A stretch of 64,000 nt of DNA from Hyphomicrobiales bacterium (GTDB lineage Bacteria > Pseudomonadota > Alphaproteobacteria > Rhizobiales > Phreatobacteraceae): contig JAFKKV010000026.1 in NCBI GenBank assembly GCA_017304475.1, forward strand, positions 62,001 to 126,000, given 5' to 3'. Made by a program: the position numbers and the translations under genes. The notes under the pieces are model-generated. The model saw nothing but the letters and a program-made list of their open reading frames with translations. It had not been told where the DNA came from and ran no database searches. Shown in pieces: positions 8,177-16,768 of this stretch. The stretch's first letter is position 1. Each line of letters begins with the position of its first letter.

Positions 8177-8851
8177 ATGGCGAACCTGAAGGACATCCCG
8201 ACAGCCGAAGGTTCGACGCCGCTCAGGACACGCCTGCTGCAAGAGGGCGAGCCGGCCCATGCGCCGCTCACGCGCAAGCTCAGGCGCGACATCCTGTATG
8301 GCCGCTGGGTCGCCGGCCAATGGCTCAAGCAGGTCGATCTCGAGCGCCACTACGATGCCGGCCGGTCCCAGGTCAGAGCCGGTCTTGCCGAGATGACCCG
8401 GCTCGGCCTCATCGTCCATGAGATGAACCGGGGCTATCGGGTCACGTCGCCGGATCCGGTCGTGGTGGCCGAAATGCGCGCCACGCGCAGCGTGCTCGAA
8501 GCCTCGACCGTCGAAGGCATTCTGGCGCGCATCAAAGCCGCCGATGCCGCGGCCCTGCGCGGCCTCGCCGAACGGTTTGCCGCGGCGACGGAGGGAGATG
8601 ATTTCGAGCTGCTCTATGCGCTCAACCAGGATTTCCACATGGGCATGTATGCGCTGTGCGGCAATCAATTCCTGGCCGACCTGATCGCCGAGCTCAGGGC
8701 GCGCAGCCTCGCCGGCGGCACCGGCCGCTGGAACTCGCCCTCCGGCCTCGCGGCGACCGCCGCCGAGCACCTCGCCATGATGGACGCCATCGACGCCGGC
8801 GACGCGGCGCGGCTCGGTGCACTCATCCGGCAGCACGTCACGGCCTTCTGA
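8177..8851 (+). CDS. GntR family transcriptional regulator, FCD-type
   Basis: 224 aa. The N-terminal winged helix-turn-helix spans about residues 30-95 (LRRDILYGRWVAGQWLKQVDL, then SQVRAGLAEMTRLGLIVHEMNRG). The C-terminal helical part with FHMGMYALCGN and the late His residues is FCD-like and often binds a metal plus a small carboxylate. The first helix-turn-helix strand is less canonical than in the other GntR proteins of this window. The start at 8177 leaves the palindrome 8127-8144 in the leader. It may control itself, the esterase downstream and perhaps the hyu operon. Confidence 0.8.
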   Translation: MANLKDIPTAEGSTPLRTRLLQEGEPAHAPLTRKLRRDILYGRWVAGQWLKQVDLERHYDAGRSQVRAGLAEMTRLGLIVHEMNRGYRVTSPDPVVVAEMRATRSVLEASTVEGILARIKAADAAALRGLAERFAAATEGDDFELLYALNQDFHMGMYALCGNQFLADLIAELRARSLAGGTGRWNSPSGLAATAAEHLAMMDAIDAGDAARLGALIRQHVTAF

Positions 8852-8896
8852 TCCCGCCCCTCCCCGCTCGCTTCCCCGATCTCCCGGAGCCTCCCC

Positions 8897-9763
8897 ATGA
8901 CCGAAACCGCAGCCAGTGAATTGCAGAGCCGGGGCAAGGCTCTCTACGATTTCGGCAATACCATCCTCTATGCCAGCCGCAGCGACCCCCGCTTCTCCTG
9001 GTGCCTCTATGTGCCGCCGGACATTCACGAGCCGGGACCGCGCCCGGAACTGATCGTCTCGATGCACGGCACCGGGCGCAATGTCGCCGACTACCGCAAC
9101 TGGTTCTCCGAGTTCGGCCGCTGGAACCGCTGCGTCATCCTGGCGCCGCTGTTTCCGGCCGGCGTGCGTGGCGACGGCGACCGTGACGGCTACAAATACA
9201 TGCTCGACGGCGACATCCGCTACGACCGGGTGGTGCTGGACATGGTCGACGAGATCTCCGAGCGCTACGGCCTCAGTTTCCCGCGCTTCGCGCTGTGGGG
9301 TTTTTCCGGTGGCGGCCATTTCACCCACCGCTTCATGCTGCTGCACCCGCAACGCCTCTGGGCGGCGTCGATCGGCGCGCCAGGGTCGGTGACGCTGCTC
9401 GATCCGGAACGCGACTGGTGGGTCGGCACCCGCGACATGCAGAAGCTGTTCGGCATCGCGCCGGATATCGAGGCCATGCGCCAGGTCGCCGTGCATATGG
9501 TGGTTGGCGGCGCCGACCGGGAAACCTGGGAGATCACCCACAAGCCCGGCGCGAAGCGCTGGATGGAGGGCGCCAACGACGCGGGCGCGACGCGACCGGA
9601 CCGGCTGGAGACGCTGCGGCGCAATTTCGAAGCGCTCGGTGTCGACGTGACGCTGGAGATCGTGCCGGGTGTCTCCCATGACGGCCAGCGCATCGCGCCG
9701 CGCGCCCAGGACTTCTTCGCACGCAAATTGCGCTCCATGCGCGCCAAGGCGACGAGTGCGTGA
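8897..9763 (+). CDS. Alpha/beta hydrolase, esterase/polyhydroxyalkanoate-depolymerase-like
   Basis: 288 aa, no signal peptide, so probably cytoplasmic. The serine-hydrolase fold is visible: an oxyanion-hole motif MHGTG at about residues 56-60, the nucleophile elbow GFSGGG with Ser137, and the catalytic His in GVSHDG near residue 255. An acid in VGGADRET fits the expected place. Natural substrate unknown. It begins 45 bases after the GntR stop and is likely co-transcribed with it. Confidence 0.8.
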   Translation: MTETAASELQSRGKALYDFGNTILYASRSDPRFSWCLYVPPDIHEPGPRPELIVSMHGTGRNVADYRNWFSEFGRWNRCVILAPLFPAGVRGDGDRDGYKYMLDGDIRYDRVVLDMVDEISERYGLSFPRFALWGFSGGGHFTHRFMLLHPQRLWAASIGAPGSVTLLDPERDWWVGTRDMQKLFGIAPDIEAMRQVAVHMVVGGADRETWEITHKPGAKRWMEGANDAGATRPDRLETLRRNFEALGVDVTLEIVPGVSHDGQRIAPRAQDFFARKLRSMRAKATSA

Positions 9764-9794
9764 GGGCAGCCAGGCGAAAAGCGCAGATAGATCA

Positions 9795-9981
9795 ACCCTC
9801 TCCCATAGGGAGAGGGTGGCGCCGTCAGGCGCCGGGTGAGGGGCGTAAGCGCCCAGAACCACCGCCGATGCGCGTCGCGCATACTGCCCCATCTGGAGAT
9901 GGACGACCCCTCACCCGGCAGCTGACGTCAGGCAGAAGCAATTGCTTCTGCCGATGCCACCCTCTCCCTTTGGGAGAGGGT
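9795..9981. repeat. Pair of inverted REP-like palindromic elements (composite repeat)
   Basis: The first element contains ACCCTCTCCC-ATA-GGGAGAGGGT (9795-9817), then GGCGCC-GTCA-GGCGCC and GGGTGAGGGG. The second is the same element on the other strand: CCCCTCACCCGGC at 9907-9919, a variable core with a 22-bp perfect palindrome (9931-9952), and ACCCTCTCCC-TTT-GGGAGAGGGT (9959-9981). Two outward-symmetric copies make a REP/BIME-like unit of the kind dispersed in intergenic regions of alphaproteobacterial genomes. It fills much of the gap 9764-10165; the remainder (9982-10165) shows no gene. Confidence 0.75.
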
Positions 9982-10165
9982 CAGTTCGCCTGTGCTCCGC
10001 CGGCCACATCGTGGTTGTGTACTGCAAGTCCTGCCAAGAAGGGCGATCAGGGTGGCTGGTCATGCGGCCGCACTAGCCGCTCTTGCTCGCGCCACATCGT
10101 CCTGCCCGGGCACCCACGACTTGTTTGTCCCAAGATCGACCAGCCAAGGATACTCCACAGAAGGC

Positions 10166-10696
10166 TCACCCCGCCGCCGGCGTCTCGACCGCCGCGGCCA
10201 GGAGCTCCGCCGACGGCCGATAGCGGTCCCGCAGCTGGCCCTTCAGCACCGGAAGCGAGCTCTCCTCGAAAGCTTCGATCGTATCCCTGATATCGGCGAG
10301 CTTGACCTGGATGGCGGCGCGGTTGCCGCTCGCCACCACGCCCCTGATGTAGTCGAGATAGATGGCATTGTCGGCCGGCGTGATCGCCTCGAAATCGCGA
10401 AAATAGTTGCCGTGGGGCGGCGGCGTGGTCAGTTGGATGATCGCGATCGCTTCCGGCTCGAGGCCGATGGCCTCCAGGAAGCCTCGGCCCTTGCCGCGCG
10501 CCATCAGGGCGTCATGCATGATCGCGGCCTCGATCTGGGCGCGGCTGGCCTTCGGATTGCGGAAGATCAGCCGCAGCGCGACACGCTCGAAATGCTGGTA
10601 CCAGGGCCGGCCGATGCGATCGAGCACGCCGCGATGCTCCTCCTCGACCAGCTTCAGGCGGTCGCAGTACCAGGCTTCGGTCGGGATCAGGCTCAT
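10166..10696 (-). CDS. HD-domain phosphohydrolase-like protein
   Basis: 176 aa. The motif set H35 (in WYQHFERVA), H61-D62 (in AIMHDALMA) and D135 (in VKLADIRDT) matches the H...HD...D metal-binding pattern of HD proteins, and the KLAD stretch resembles the RelA/SpoT hydrolase branch. It probably hydrolyses a phosphoester in the cytoplasm; substrate unknown. The start at 10696 has a good ribosome site (AGGAGAACGTCT-ATG) and overlaps the stop of the FAD monooxygenase gene by four bases, so the two are translated together. The longer upstream frame is a shadow of the monooxygenase. Confidence 0.75.
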   Translation of the reverse strand: MSLIPTEAWYCDRLKLVEEEHRGVLDRIGRPWYQHFERVALRLIFRNPKASRAQIEAAIMHDALMARGKGRGFLEAIGLEPEAIAIIQLTTPPPHGNYFRDFEAITPADNAIYLDYIRGVVASGNRAAIQVKLADIRDTIEAFEESSLPVLKGQLRDRYRPSAELLAAAVETPAAG

Positions 10697-11793
10697 AGAC
10701 GTTCTCCTGTTGGGGCATGGGCGTGAGTGGCGGCGCCGGATATGCGGATGTCGGCATCGATGCGGTTGCGCTCGGCCAGCGAGCGCGAGCCCGCGACCCG
10801 TTCCGCCTCGGCCTGGACCAGTTCGACCAGCGGGCGCTGGCCGGCCTCCCAGGCGGAGAGTGCTGCTTCGATCGAAGCGCTGTCGGCGAGCCGGGCGGCA
10901 AGCTCGACCGCGCTCAGCATGCCGACGCTGGCGCCCCGGCCGAGGCTCGAGGGCATGCCATGGGCGGCGTCGCCGATCACCGCGGCGCGGCCGCTGGACC
11001 ATTGCTCCAGCCGGATCATGCCGTAGCGGTCATAGCGGGCGCTGGTGCCGGGTTGCGCCAAGAGCGGCTGCAGTTCCGGAAAAGCCCGGGACCAATAGTC
11101 GATCGCGATCGGCAAGGCCGAGGCCTGGTCGTCGCCGACCGCCGACATCAGGCAGAGATAGCAATGCTGCGGGCCGCAGGGCGAATAGAGAATGCGCAGG
11201 GCGGTTTCGCCATAGTGCCAGAAATCGATCGTCCGATCCCATTGGGCGCCGACGAGGACACGGCGGTCGAGCAGTACCCGGATCAGGCCGTCATCGTAAC
11301 GAAGGCGCCGGGCGGGGATGCCGAGCGAGGCCGGGATGGCCGAGCCGACACCATCGGCCGCGACCACCAGGTCGGCCTTGCGGCGGCTGCCGTCGGCGAG
11401 ATCGAGGTGCCCCGCAGCACTGGCCGCGACCACCTTGGAGCCGAACAGAATCTCGGCGCCGGCGCGGCGCGCAGCCGCGGCCAGCGTTCCATGCAAGTGG
11501 CTGCGCAGCATGGTGCGGACATGGGGGTCCTCCGGCTCGACCGACAATTGCCGGCCGTCGACACGCAGTTCGAGCCCCGCCGGCGCGAAGGCGCCCGCGA
11601 GGATGTCGTTCCAGATGCCCAGCCGGCGCGCCGCTTCCGCGCCGTCTTCGCGCAGGTAGAGCCCGCCCCCGGTGGACCGCAATTGGTCGGCGCTTTCATG
11701 CACGCGCACGGTCCAGCCGGCCTGGGCCAGCGCAGCCGCGAGTGTCAGCCCGGTAATGCCGGCGCCGGCGATTTCAACATGGCGTGTAACCAT
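10693..11793 (-). CDS. FAD-dependent monooxygenase (salicylate/p-hydroxybenzoate hydroxylase family)
   Basis: 366 aa from ATG 11793. The FAD fingerprint GAGITGLTLAAAL is at residues 9-21, the DG motif in VVAADGVGSAIP, and the second FAD motif GDAAHGMPSSLGRGAS in the C-terminal third. These flavoenzymes hydroxylate or oxidise aromatic or heterocyclic substrates with NAD(P)H and oxygen. The frame extends to 11850, but residues before MVTRHVEIAGAG are not family-like. It diverges from the UTRA-type regulator at 12057 and shares its promoter region. Confidence 0.88.
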   Translation of the reverse strand: MVTRHVEIAGAGITGLTLAAALAQAGWTVRVHESADQLRSTGGGLYLREDGAEAARRLGIWNDILAGAFAPAGLELRVDGRQLSVEPEDPHVRTMLRSHLHGTLAAAARRAGAEILFGSKVVAASAAGHLDLADGSRRKADLVVAADGVGSAIPASLGIPARRLRYDDGLIRVLLDRRVLVGAQWDRTIDFWHYGETALRILYSPCGPQHCYLCLMSAVGDDQASALPIAIDYWSRAFPELQPLLAQPGTSARYDRYGMIRLEQWSSGRAAVIGDAAHGMPSSLGRGASVGMLSAVELAARLADSASIEAALSAWEAGQRPLVELVQAEAERVAGSRSLAERNRIDADIRISGAATHAHAPTGERL

Positions 11794-11870
11794 CACGATG
11801 CCTGTCCAAATTCCTTGCTGTCGCGGACCCACGGCGATCCGTGAGCCCATCCAAACTGTGGCTCCAATAA

Positions 11871-12032
11871 CATGTTATGACAACATGATATGCTCTAATT
11901 TTTCGCATCACCGCGACATTGGATTGTGCAAAACTTTTGGCAAGATCGGATTTAATGGCGCAAAATCATACGCTTATGAAAATGAGATCCGATGCACAAA
12001 TCTCTTGCTATGAGAATTTATATCTTGTCATA
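11871..12032. promoter_or_regulatory. Divergent promoter region with two related operator-like motifs
   Basis: The AT-rich gap between the monooxygenase and the UTRA regulator holds an inverted repeat CATGTT-ATGAC-AACATG (11871-11887). The 8-mer TTGTCATA occurs on the minus strand inside it (11876-11883) and on the plus strand at 12025-12032, in TTGTCATATGATG, just ahead of the regulator. Two copies, one near each start, suggest binding of the neighbouring GntR/UTRA regulator. Confidence 0.5.
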
Positions 12033-12056
12033 TGATGAGATCAGATAGGACATGTG

Positions 12057-12821
12057 ATGAACGACACCACGCTGCAACTGGTTTCAGCGCCGCTCTATCG
12101 GCAGGTCGAGGAGCACCTGACGCGGCAGATCTATGACGGCGCCTTCGCGCCGGGATCGCTGCTGCCGTCGGATATCAAGCTGTGCCAGCAATATGGGGTC
12201 AGCCGGATCACCATCCGGCACGCCATCGACAATCTGGTGAGCAACAATCTGGTGCGGCGCCAACAAGGCGTCGGCACCTTCGTCATCGGCCCCGACGAGG
12301 CGGTGAAGACGGCGAGCCTGATCGGCTATATCGACGACATTCACCCGCATCTCGACCTCAAGCTGATCGAGGCGCTCAGGCGCGCACCGCCGGCGAGCCT
12401 TGCCCGCGCCATGGGCTTGGCCGCCGACCAGGACTGCCAGTGCTATGTCAGCGTCAATCACGCCGGCAAGGGACCGCTGTCCTATATCTCGGCCTATTTC
12501 CCCGACGAGAATGCCCGTTTCATCGCCAAGGAGGACTTCTCCGGGCGGACGCCCTCGGCACGCCTGGTCGAGATGCGCAGCGGCAAGGCCTTCGCCTATG
12601 CCGAACAGACCATGGGCGCGGTGGCGGCCCCCGCGCATGTCGCGAAAGAACTCGGGCTTGCCACCGGCCATCCGGTGATGCGCATGGAGCGCGTCTATTT
12701 CGCCACCGACGGCACCGTCCTGGACGCGACCGAGTGCTACTACCACCCGCAGCGCTACCATTATTCCGTGCGCCTGGTGCCGCGCGCCAACACCACTCCG
12801 CGTCAGGTGCAGATCCCATGA
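12057..12821 (+). CDS. GntR family regulator with UTRA effector domain (HutC/FarR type)
   Basis: About 254 aa. The winged helix-turn-helix at residues 12-80 is classical: PLYRQVEEHLTRQIYDGAF, SDIKLCQQYGVSRITIRHAI, LVRRQQGVGTFVI. The C-terminal UTRA domain shows the conserved VNHAGKGPLSYISAYFPDE and VLDATECYYHPQRYHYSV. UTRA regulators sense small metabolites. ATG 12057 follows AGGA with six bases between; GTG 12054 is an alternative. It probably controls the divergent monooxygenase/HD pair and the downstream PotABCD-like transporter. Confidence 0.92.
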   Translation: MNDTTLQLVSAPLYRQVEEHLTRQIYDGAFAPGSLLPSDIKLCQQYGVSRITIRHAIDNLVSNNLVRRQQGVGTFVIGPDEAVKTASLIGYIDDIHPHLDLKLIEALRRAPPASLARAMGLAADQDCQCYVSVNHAGKGPLSYISAYFPDENARFIAKEDFSGRTPSARLVEMRSGKAFAYAEQTMGAVAAPAHVAKELGLATGHPVMRMERVYFATDGTVLDATECYYHPQRYHYSVRLVPRANTTPRQVQIP

Positions 12822-12925
12822 TCACGGGCACCCGCCGCGCCATTCCCGACCAATGAAGTGAAAGACCGGCCCGCCGCGCCCCTGGCCCGGCCGGCCGATC
12901 CCCGGCGACTGGAAGGACGACAACC

Positions 12926-13993
12926 ATGAATAGGACTGGAATGGTGAGCCGCCGGCGTTTCGGCCGGTGGATGCTCGGCGCCTGCGCGGCGCCCACTCTT
13001 GCGGCGAGCCCCGCCCGGGCGCAGGCCAAGCGCCTCTCGGTGGTGGTTTCGGCCGTCTATAAACGCTCTTTCGACCGCTTCATCGTGCCGAAGATGAAGG
13101 AGCTCTACAATGTCGACGTCGCCGCCTCGGCGCTGCTCAGCTCGGAAGCGCTGGCACGCAGCATCGCGCAACGCGCCAGCCCGCAGATCAGTCTCCTGAC
13201 GCTCGACCAGGGCCCCTGGCTGCAGGGCAAGGATCTCGGCCTCTGGGCCAAATTCGACGAGGCTATCGTCGGCAACCTCGCCGATATCCCGGTGGCCTAC
13301 AAGGATCCGGACGGACGCGGCTCGTCGCTGTTCAGCAATCTGACCGTACTGGTCTACGACGCCGACGCGGTGAAGGCGGCCGGCCTGCCGGCGCCCGCCT
13401 CCTTCTTCGACCTCTGGGCGCCGGGCTATCGCAACCGCATCTCGATCCCGCAATTCACCAATACCTATGCCTTCGCGACGCTGGCGCGCACCACCAGCCT
13501 GCTCGGCGGCGACCCCAAGACATCCTTCGACATCGGCTTCGCCAAGATGAAGGAGCTCAAGCCGAATGTGCGGACCTTCATGGGACCGCTCGGCCAGGTC
13601 ATCCAGATGTTCCAGCAGAAGGAAATCTGGCTCGCCTTCGTGCCGCATTTCTCGGCGATCCAGTCGGCCGCCAACGGCCTGCCGGTCCGCTGGGCCGAGC
13701 CCAGCGAAGGCGCGGTGGCGACCTCCCACTATCTCGCCATCCCCGAAAACGCACCGAACCGGGACGAAGCGCAGAAGCTCGCCAATCTCATGCTGTCGCC
13801 GGAAAACCAGAAATTCATGGCGGAGACCGACTCGATGGGGCCGGTCAATACCAGGACGCGGCTCGATCCCGCCATCGCCGGCAACTTCCCGTCCGCCGAC
13901 GCGGTTGCCAAGGCGGCCCAGGTGCCATGGGCCGAATATAACAAGCACCGCGTCGCGCTCGCCGAGCGCTGGCAGCGCGAAATCCAGCAATAG
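12926..13993 (+). CDS. PotD-type ABC transporter substrate-binding protein, Tat-exported
   Basis: 355 aa. The N-terminus carries a twin-arginine signal (SRRRFGRWMLG, then a hydrophobic stretch and SPARAQA cleavage site), so the protein is exported folded. The mature part (LSVVVSAVYKRSFDRFIVPKMKE, VYDADAVKAAGLPAPASFFDLW, the late NRDEAQKLANLMLSPENQKFMAE) is typical of family-1 extracellular solute-binding proteins of the iron/polyamine/thiamine group. Ligand unknown. Start supported by GGAAGGA upstream. First gene of a four-gene transporter operon. Confidence 0.9.
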   Translation: MNRTGMVSRRRFGRWMLGACAAPTLAASPARAQAKRLSVVVSAVYKRSFDRFIVPKMKELYNVDVAASALLSSEALARSIAQRASPQISLLTLDQGPWLQGKDLGLWAKFDEAIVGNLADIPVAYKDPDGRGSSLFSNLTVLVYDADAVKAAGLPAPASFFDLWAPGYRNRISIPQFTNTYAFATLARTTSLLGGDPKTSFDIGFAKMKELKPNVRTFMGPLGQVIQMFQQKEIWLAFVPHFSAIQSAANGLPVRWAEPSEGAVATSHYLAIPENAPNRDEAQKLANLMLSPENQKFMAETDSMGPVNTRTRLDPAIAGNFPSADAVAKAAQVPWAEYNKHRVALAERWQREIQQ

Positions 13994-14003
13994 GCCTGAT
14001 CGC

Positions 14004-15113
14004 ATGACCGGATCTGCGGGAGAAACCGAGGGCACGCTCGATCTGCGCGCCCTCAGAAAATCGTTCGGCGGCATCGACGTGCTCAAGGGCGTCAGCATCA
14101 GCGCCGGGCACGGCGAATTCATCTCGCTGGTCGGCCCGTCCGGCTGCGGCAAGACGACGACGCTCAACATCATCGCCGGTTTCGAGCGCCCGGACCAAGG
14201 CGACGTCCTGCTCGGCGGCCGTTCGATCCTGGATACGCCGTCCTATCGGCGCGAGCTCGGCATGGTGTTCCAGAGCCACGCCCTGTTCCCGCATATGACC
14301 GTGTTCGACAATGTCGGCTTCGGCCTCGCCATGCGCCGCACGGCCAAGGCCGAGATTGTCAGGCGTGTCGGCGCGGCGCTCGAAATGGTTCACCTGACCG
14401 GCTTCGAGAAGCGCTATCCGCGCGAATTGTCGGGCGGCCAGCAGCAGCGCGTCGGCATCGCCCGGGCGCTGACCGTCGAGCCGCGCGTCATCCTGATGGA
14501 CGAGCCGCTGAGCAGCCTCGACGCCAAGCTCCGGCGCGAGATGCAGGTCGAGCTCCGGCGCATCCAGCAGGCGGTCGGCATTACCGCGATCTATGTCACC
14601 CACGACCAGGAGGAGGCGCTGACACTCTCCGACCGGATCGTGCTGATGAACAAGGGCGCGATCGAGCAGGCCGGCCGGCCCGAGGATATCTATTCGAAAC
14701 CCGCGAGCGAATTCGTCGCGGCCTTTATCGGCGAGGCGAGCTTTTTCGACGGCACCATGGTCGAGACCGCGGCCGGCCGCGCCCGCATTCGCCTCGACGA
14801 CGGCGCGCGCGTCGAGGCGGCCGCGCAGCCGGCCTTCGCCCCTGGCCGGGCGTTGCGGCTGGCCGTCCGGCCCGACCGGGTGCGGCTGCAACGGCGCACC
14901 GGCGAGACGCCCGAAGGCCTTGCCGGCACGGTCGCCGCGCGCGCCTTTGTCGGCCCCTTCGTGCGCCATGTCGTGGCGCTGGCCGATGGGCGGGAATTGC
15001 AGGTCCAGACGCCGGCCTCCGCGGACGACCTGCCCAGCGAAGGCGATCTTGTGGTGGCCGCGATCAAGCCCGAAGACTGGCTGGTCTTCGACGCCGCCCG
15101 GGGCGCCGCATGA
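14004..15113 (+). CDS. ABC transporter ATP-binding protein, PotA-type
   Basis: 369 aa. Walker A GPSGCGKTT (residues 44-52), signature LSGGQQQR, Walker B VILMDEP, H-loop in YVTHDQEEAL. The C-terminal 130 residues form the TOBE regulatory extension usual for PotA/MalK ATPases. The frame is open back to 13566, but that stretch shadows the binding-protein gene; ATG 14004 is ten bases after that gene's stop. Its stop overlaps the first permease start. Confidence 0.93.
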   Translation: MTGSAGETEGTLDLRALRKSFGGIDVLKGVSISAGHGEFISLVGPSGCGKTTTLNIIAGFERPDQGDVLLGGRSILDTPSYRRELGMVFQSHALFPHMTVFDNVGFGLAMRRTAKAEIVRRVGAALEMVHLTGFEKRYPRELSGGQQQRVGIARALTVEPRVILMDEPLSSLDAKLRREMQVELRRIQQAVGITAIYVTHDQEEALTLSDRIVLMNKGAIEQAGRPEDIYSKPASEFVAAFIGEASFFDGTMVETAAGRARIRLDDGARVEAAAQPAFAPGRALRLAVRPDRVRLQRRTGETPEGLAGTVAARAFVGPFVRHVVALADGRELQVQTPASADDLPSEGDLVVAAIKPEDWLVFDAARGAA

Positions 15114-15976
15114 GCCGCGCGGTCGCCCTCCTCGGCCGCACCACGCTCGGCCTGCCGATCGCCCTGCTGCTCGGCGTGTTTTTCCTCGTCCCGATGGCGA
15201 TGGTGCTGCAGCTGGCCTTCCGGCCCTATGACGCCCACGCTCTTATCGGCACCGCACTGACGCTGAAGAACTTCGGCCGGTTTTTCGGCGACCCCGACTA
15301 TCTCTGGGCCTTCGGGCGAACGCTCGGCATTTCCGCGGCGACCACGGTTCTGTCCATGGTGCTCGGCTATCCCGTCGCCTGGCACCTGCACCGGGTGCGC
15401 TCAGGGACCGCCAGGCTCTGGCTCACCATGATCGTGCTGCTGCCGCTGATGGTCAGCCTGGTGGTGGCGTCCTTCGCCTGGGTCCTGCTGCTCGGCAATA
15501 ACGGCGTGATCAATGCCGGCCTGATCAGGCTCGGATTGATCAGCGAGCCTTTTCATTTCCTCAACACGATGACCGGCGTGATCATCGTCGGCACTTTCAG
15601 CAGCCTGTCCTATCCGATCCTGACGACCTTTGCGGCGCTCGAGAACATCCCGCCGGATCTCGCCCGTTCGGCACGCATCCATGGCGCGAGCGAGGCTCAG
15701 GTCTTCGGTCGGGTGATCCTGCCGCTCAGCCTGCCCGGCGTGATCTCCGGCGGCCTGATCGTCTTCGCGCTCAACATGGCCGCCTTCGTCATCCCCTTCC
15801 TGATCGGCGGCGGGCGGGTCAGCGTGGTGCCGCTGATGATCTACCAGTTCACCCTGCAATTGTTCGACTGGCCCGGCGCCGCGGCGCTCGGCGTCCTGCT
15901 GTTCGCCCTGACGCTTGCCACGAGCTGGGTGGTCGCCGCGCTGGCGCAGCGCCTCATGCCCTGGGAGCGGCCCTGA
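15110..15976 (+). CDS. ABC transporter permease, PotB-type
   Basis: 288 aa with about six membrane helices, the first IALLLGVFFLVPMAMVLQLA. The cytoplasmic EAA loop that docks to the ATPase is visible as HGASEAQVFGRVILPLSLPG. The start overlaps the ATPase stop by four bases. Inner-membrane half of the transporter channel. Confidence 0.92.
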   Translation: MSRAVALLGRTTLGLPIALLLGVFFLVPMAMVLQLAFRPYDAHALIGTALTLKNFGRFFGDPDYLWAFGRTLGISAATTVLSMVLGYPVAWHLHRVRSGTARLWLTMIVLLPLMVSLVVASFAWVLLLGNNGVINAGLIRLGLISEPFHFLNTMTGVIIVGTFSSLSYPILTTFAALENIPPDLARSARIHGASEAQVFGRVILPLSLPGVISGGLIVFALNMAAFVIPFLIGGGRVSVVPLMIYQFTLQLFDWPGAAALGVLLFALTLATSWVVAALAQRLMPWERP

Positions 15977-16755
15977 TGGACATGGTCTTTCGTATCGCGG
16001 CCTGGTTCACCTATGCCTTGCTGCTGCTGCCCATCGTGCTGGTGACCGGCGCCTCGTTCACCGCCGGCGGCTATCTGACCTTCCCGCCCGAGGGCCTGTC
16101 GCTGCGCTGGTGGCGGGTGATGGTGGCCGATCCCGACATGGCCAATGGCTTCCTGATCAGCTTTCGCGTCGCCTTGCTCACCCTAGTGCTGTCGGTGCCG
16201 ATCGGTGCGCTCGCCGCGATCCAGCTGAGCCGGCTGAGCCCGATGCTGCGGACCTGGCTCACCGCCGTCTTCGCGGCGCCGCTGAGCGTGCCGCTGGTGC
16301 TCACCGGTTTCGCCCTGCTGGTGTTCTTCACGCAGGCCGGCCTGCTCAATGAGACCGGGCTGGTGATCGGCCATACCGTGATCGCCGTGCCCTATGTGCT
16401 CCGTTCGGCGCTGGTCAGCATGTCGCTGTCGGATCCCGCCCTGCCGCGCTCGGCCGCGATCCATGGCGCGGCGCCCTGGCAGGTCATCTGGCACGTCACC
16501 TTGCCCTTGCTGCGGCCGGGCCTGATCTCCGGCGGCCTCTTCGCCTTCCTCGCCTCGATCAACAATATCGTGGTCTCGGCCTTCCTCGCCCAGCCGGGCG
16601 AGAACCCCCTGCCCGTGGTCATTTTCAGCCGCATGGAGAACCTCGCCGAGCCCTCCGCGGCGGCAGCCAGCGCGGCGGTGATCGTGCTGACCGCGCTGCT
16701 CTGCCTGGTGCTGGAACGCCGCTACGCCCTGTTCCGCTCGCTCGCCGGCCGCTGA
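15976..16755 (+). CDS. ABC transporter permease, PotC-type
   Basis: 259 aa, about six membrane helices, with EAA loop HGAAPWQVIWHVTLPLLRPG. The ATG shares one base with the preceding stop (TGATG). It completes the PotDABC-like set. Its end is 13 bases from the convergent DUF2891 gene, so two operons meet tail to tail here. Confidence 0.92.
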   Translation: MDMVFRIAAWFTYALLLLPIVLVTGASFTAGGYLTFPPEGLSLRWWRVMVADPDMANGFLISFRVALLTLVLSVPIGALAAIQLSRLSPMLRTWLTAVFAAPLSVPLVLTGFALLVFFTQAGLLNETGLVIGHTVIAVPYVLRSALVSMSLSDPALPRSAAIHGAAPWQVIWHVTLPLLRPGLISGGLFAFLASINNIVVSAFLAQPGENPLPVVIFSRMENLAEPSAAAASAAVIVLTALLCLVLERRYALFRSLAGR

Positions 16756-16768
16756 GGCCGGCGCCGGA

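Noticed and set aside
9795..9981. CRISPR-like repeats
   Set aside because: Only two inverted copies with unequal spacing; this is a REP-like palindromic pair rather than a direct-repeat/spacer array.
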